Notes under the pieces: generated by a model
What the model was told of the DNA's origin: nothing
Database searches by the model: none
The model's input: only the letters and a program-made list of their open reading frames with translations
Source: an uncultured Alphaproteobacteria bacterium
GTDB taxonomy: Bacteria; Pseudomonadota; Alphaproteobacteria; RF32; CAG-239
Assembly (NCBI GenBank): GCA_934271195.1
Contig: CAKQRB010000013.1
Location: forward strand, 1 to 8,324
Direction of reading: 5' to 3'
Length of the DNA: 8,324 nt
In this document: piece after piece, positions 6,265-8,324 of the stretch
Layout of the letters: every line of letters begins with the position of its first letter
How positions within the stretch are numbered: position 1 is the first letter of the stretch
Made by a program: the position numbers and the translations under genes

Positions 6265-8241
6265 ATGACCAGAGTTCCTACTTATTCGACTTATATGAAT
6301 ATGATTAACCAGTCCTCCAACATTCGGGACAAGCTGAATTTATATTCTTTTCAGGCCTCTACCGGATTAAAATCTCCGACCTACGCCGGATACGGAATGT
6401 CGGCATACAACATTGTTAGTCTGGAAGCCTCGCTGAACGTGACGCAGAACTTTATAAATACAAACGATATTCTCAATGTGGAAGTTAAGGTCCAGAACAC
6501 GTCAACCACGGCCATTCGGGATTTGATTAACGACTTCAAATCTCAGTTGCTTAATTTCAGCGGTATGGACTTAAACAGGATCAACCCCGACATCACCGGC
6601 GGAGAACTGACTTTCACCAGCGGCACACCGTCTGACTACGTCGGCAAAACTCTGACGATTAACGGCACAACTTACACCTTTGTCGATGACGACCCGCAAT
6701 ACGCCGGCGTTGAACATCCGATCAACCTGCAAACCGTCATTGACGACGCCGGAAACCACACCGCGGAAGAAAACGCCGCCGCAGTCATGAATGCCATGAA
6801 AACCCAGATGGAAGCTGATGGTACTTGGAGTCCGGATTTTACGATTGATACGGAAAAAAACAAATTCGAATTCCCGCTTTATACTATCAACGGCACCTCT
6901 ACCCTTTTGAACACCAACAGTATAAAAATGGGTGAAGAACATAAAATGAACGGCGACCAGTATCAGACCATGCAGCAGTTGCAGCAATCGGCTTTTACCA
7001 CAATGAAAGCCATGGTTGACAGCCTGAACACTTTTGCTAACGGCAAATATGTGTTCGGAGGCGGTGTTTCGTCTAAAGCGCCGGTTAACTTTCCGTTCCA
7101 AACGCTGGAAGAATTTCAGGCTTACTATAACGGTTCCAGCGTCAAATACCCGAGCAACGCCGCCGCACAGCTTTCCGGCTGGAACGTAAACGGCACACAA
7201 ACCGGAAGTATCACGCTGGAAAGAGATGACGCCCTGAGCGATCGAGCCACAATCACGGCAAACGGCGGAAGCTTTTTGACAACAAAAGTCACTGCCGGCG
7301 CTGAAGCCACCGGCAACTTGTCTTTTGATGCGGACAACAACACAATCAAAGCCTCTCAGTACGGCGCATTTAACAGCCTCAGTGCCGGAGATACGCTCGT
7401 TATTGGCGGAACAGATGCAGGACAGAATGCCAAGGCTTATGTCATCAAATCCATTTCGGCAGACGGAAAAACAATCACCGTCGAAGATACCAACGGCGGC
7501 ATTGCCGAAGACATGGAACTTGCCAATGGCGGCGACCTGACATTCAGTTCTTCTTTTCCGGTCGGTTCAGTTGTTAATATGGATGGTTTTGGCACCAATG
7601 TTTCGCCGCAGGTTCAGATAACCGGCATCAGCGATGACGGCACGCAATTGTACGTAACGGTTGACACCAGCCGCTTTCCGGCCAACGGCGCTGCCCAGAC
7701 TTTTCCGGCCGACGGCAAATGGAGCATGACCAGTGAATCTTATTATCAGGGCGGCAACCTCAGTTCCGAACAGCGGATTTCTGAAAACCAGTCCATCACA
7801 ATGGATATCACCGCAGCTGATCCGGCCTTTGAAAAACTATTTCGGGCACTTGGCGAGATTGCGCAGGGCAATTTAACGACAGCGCTTGATCCGACCATGA
7901 ATTTTGACGGCACCATTGACTTTGACAACACGGCTGAGCGGGTAGAAAACGCTTTGACACTAATTAGTAAAGGGCTTTTCAACGGCGGTAAATCTTCCTC
8001 CCAATCCAATGGCGACTTGTACACAATACAAGCAAAAATAGACTCGCATCTGGTTATATTAAATCAGACAGCCGAAAACCAGAAAATTGTTAAAACCAAT
8101 CTGGAAAACAGTATTACCTCACTGAAATCTGTTGACAAAGATGAAGCCGCTACTTTGGCTATGCTGGCATCATACAATTTGCAGGCATCTTATGCCGTAA
8201 TGCAAATGGCAATGTCAACCACAATTCTGGACTATCTCTAA
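6265..8241 (+). CDS. flgL: Flagellar hook-associated protein 3, FlgL (long form)
   Basis: FlgL is the second junction ring, between FlgK and the filament. The N-terminal helix (residues 1-100, with STGLKSPTYAGYG at about 32-44) and C-terminal helix (about 590-658, ending LQASYAVMQMAMSTTILDYL) are flagellin-like. NGKYVFGGGVSSKAPV (259-274) is the family's characteristic turn. YYQGGN with DPAFEKLFRALGEIAQGN comes before the C-terminal helix, as in alphaproteobacterial FlgL. At 658 residues it is about twice Salmonella FlgL (317). Two regions account for this: about 120 residues inserted at 103-227 between the N-terminal helices, including TLTINGTTYTFVDDD, and a beta-rich, Gly/Asp/Thr-rich region at about 320-505. 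There is no cysteine. AAGGAG (6251-6256) precedes the ATG by 8 bases. The name rests on the conserved ends and position after flgK; a diverged flagellin is less likely. Confidence 0.93.
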   Translation: MTRVPTYSTYMNMINQSSNIRDKLNLYSFQASTGLKSPTYAGYGMSAYNIVSLEASLNVTQNFINTNDILNVEVKVQNTSTTAIRDLINDFKSQLLNFSGMDLNRINPDITGGELTFTSGTPSDYVGKTLTINGTTYTFVDDDPQYAGVEHPINLQTVIDDAGNHTAEENAAAVMNAMKTQMEADGTWSPDFTIDTEKNKFEFPLYTINGTSTLLNTNSIKMGEEHKMNGDQYQTMQQLQQSAFTTMKAMVDSLNTFANGKYVFGGGVSSKAPVNFPFQTLEEFQAYYNGSSVKYPSNAAAQLSGWNVNGTQTGSITLERDDALSDRATITANGGSFLTTKVTAGAEATGNLSFDADNNTIKASQYGAFNSLSAGDTLVIGGTDAGQNAKAYVIKSISADGKTITVEDTNGGIAEDMELANGGDLTFSSSFPVGSVVNMDGFGTNVSPQVQITGISDDGTQLYVTVDTSRFPANGAAQTFPADGKWSMTSESYYQGGNLSSEQRISENQSITMDITAADPAFEKLFRALGEIAQGNLTTALDPTMNFDGTIDFDNTAERVENALTLISKGLFNGGKSSSQSNGDLYTIQAKIDSHLVILNQTAENQKIVKTNLENSITSLKSVDKDEAATLAMLASYNLQASYAVMQMAMSTTILDYL

Positions 8242-8284
8242 AAAGCCTGCGCGGCGGGTATGGTCCGAAGACCGCGCCCGTCGC
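8240..8284 (-). terminator. Minus-strand terminator-like hairpin after flgL
   Basis: Read on the minus strand, GCGACGGG (8284-8277) pairs with CCCGCCGC (8258-8251) over 8 bp including one wobble pair (the minus-strand T at 8254 against G at 8281). Inside it, GGTC-TTCG-GACC (8273-8262) is capped by the very stable C(UUCG)G tetraloop. After a 6-base spacer (GCAGGC) come five T (8244-8240). This would stop leftward transcription from a gene right of the window. In the + direction there is no T-run after the stem, so it is not an obvious terminator for flgL. The alternative stem GCGCGG/CCGCGC (8249-8254 with 8272-8277) competes. Confidence 0.5.
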
Positions 8285-8324
8285 ACCCAGCGGGTGAGGC
8301 ATCTGCTTGCATAGTGCTCCAGAG
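8277..8324 (-). repeat. Short intergenic repeat, right copy (inverted)
   Basis: On the minus strand this reads CTCTGG-A-GCAC, then the 11-base core GATGCCTCACC (8303-8293), then GCTGGGTG and ACGGG, matching the left copy at 2048-2098 in the same order. It contains a perfect 5-bp hairpin, CACCC-AGC-GGGTG (8284-8296). It adjoins the terminator-like hairpin at 8251-8284, which the left copy lacks. The element may continue past the right edge. Confidence 0.6.

Noticed and set aside
6571..7200. 209-codon minus-strand open frame opposite flgL
   Set aside because: It lies fully inside flgL, which has clear family hallmarks on the + strand; the antisense product is not recognisable.
1..8324. CRISPR arrays, tRNA or rRNA genes, insertion sequences, phage genes
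   Set aside because: No regularly spaced direct repeats, no tRNA or rRNA sequence signatures, and no transposase or integrase motifs were seen on either strand.

Overview
The window carries the late part of a flagellar gene cluster, all on the + strand. It most likely comes from an uncultured or host-associated alphaproteobacterium. The inference rests on three points: the gene order flgI, short flgJ (rod-binding domain only), flgN-like, flgK, flgL; a strong sigma-54 promoter in front of flgI, as in Caulobacter-type flagellar regulation; and an upstream pair of genes resembling a kinase-like/membrane-protein pair that I recall from Rhodospirillales-type genomes. I could not run any search, so the taxonomic placement is an inference.

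Layout. Positions 1-1747 hold the 3' part of a gene open at the left edge, read as the C-terminal half of a protein-kinase-like protein with a C-terminal membrane anchor. A small multi-pass membrane protein follows, joined to it by a TGATG stop/start overlap. An intrinsic terminator (1757-1789) closes this unit. Positions 1790-2047 hold no credible gene. They form an extremely G-poor, C/T-rich tract containing a perfect homopyrimidine mirror repeat. Positions 2048-2148 hold one copy of a short repeat, a textbook sigma-54 promoter (GG-N10-GC) and the flgI ribosome binding site. Positions 2149-8241 hold five closely packed genes with gaps of 1, 2, 10 and 14 bases: flgI (P-ring), flgJ-like rod-binding protein, flgN-like chaperone, flgK and flgL (hook-filament junction proteins). 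Positions 8242-8324 hold a second, inverted copy of the repeat and a terminator-like hairpin that works on the minus strand.

How the genes fit together. FlgI is exported to the periplasm, where it forms the bushing around the rod. The short FlgJ-like protein presumably helps rod or P-ring assembly. The FlgN-like protein is the expected cytoplasmic chaperone for FlgK and FlgL, which are exported through the flagellar type III system and join hook to filament. One sigma-54 promoter can serve all five genes.

The most interesting points are the partly homologous inverted repeats bracketing the operon, one of which runs into the sigma-54 -24 element; the homopyrimidine tract between the two transcription units; the unusually long FlgL with a large insertion between its N-terminal helices; and the kinase-like/membrane-protein pair beside the flagellar operon.
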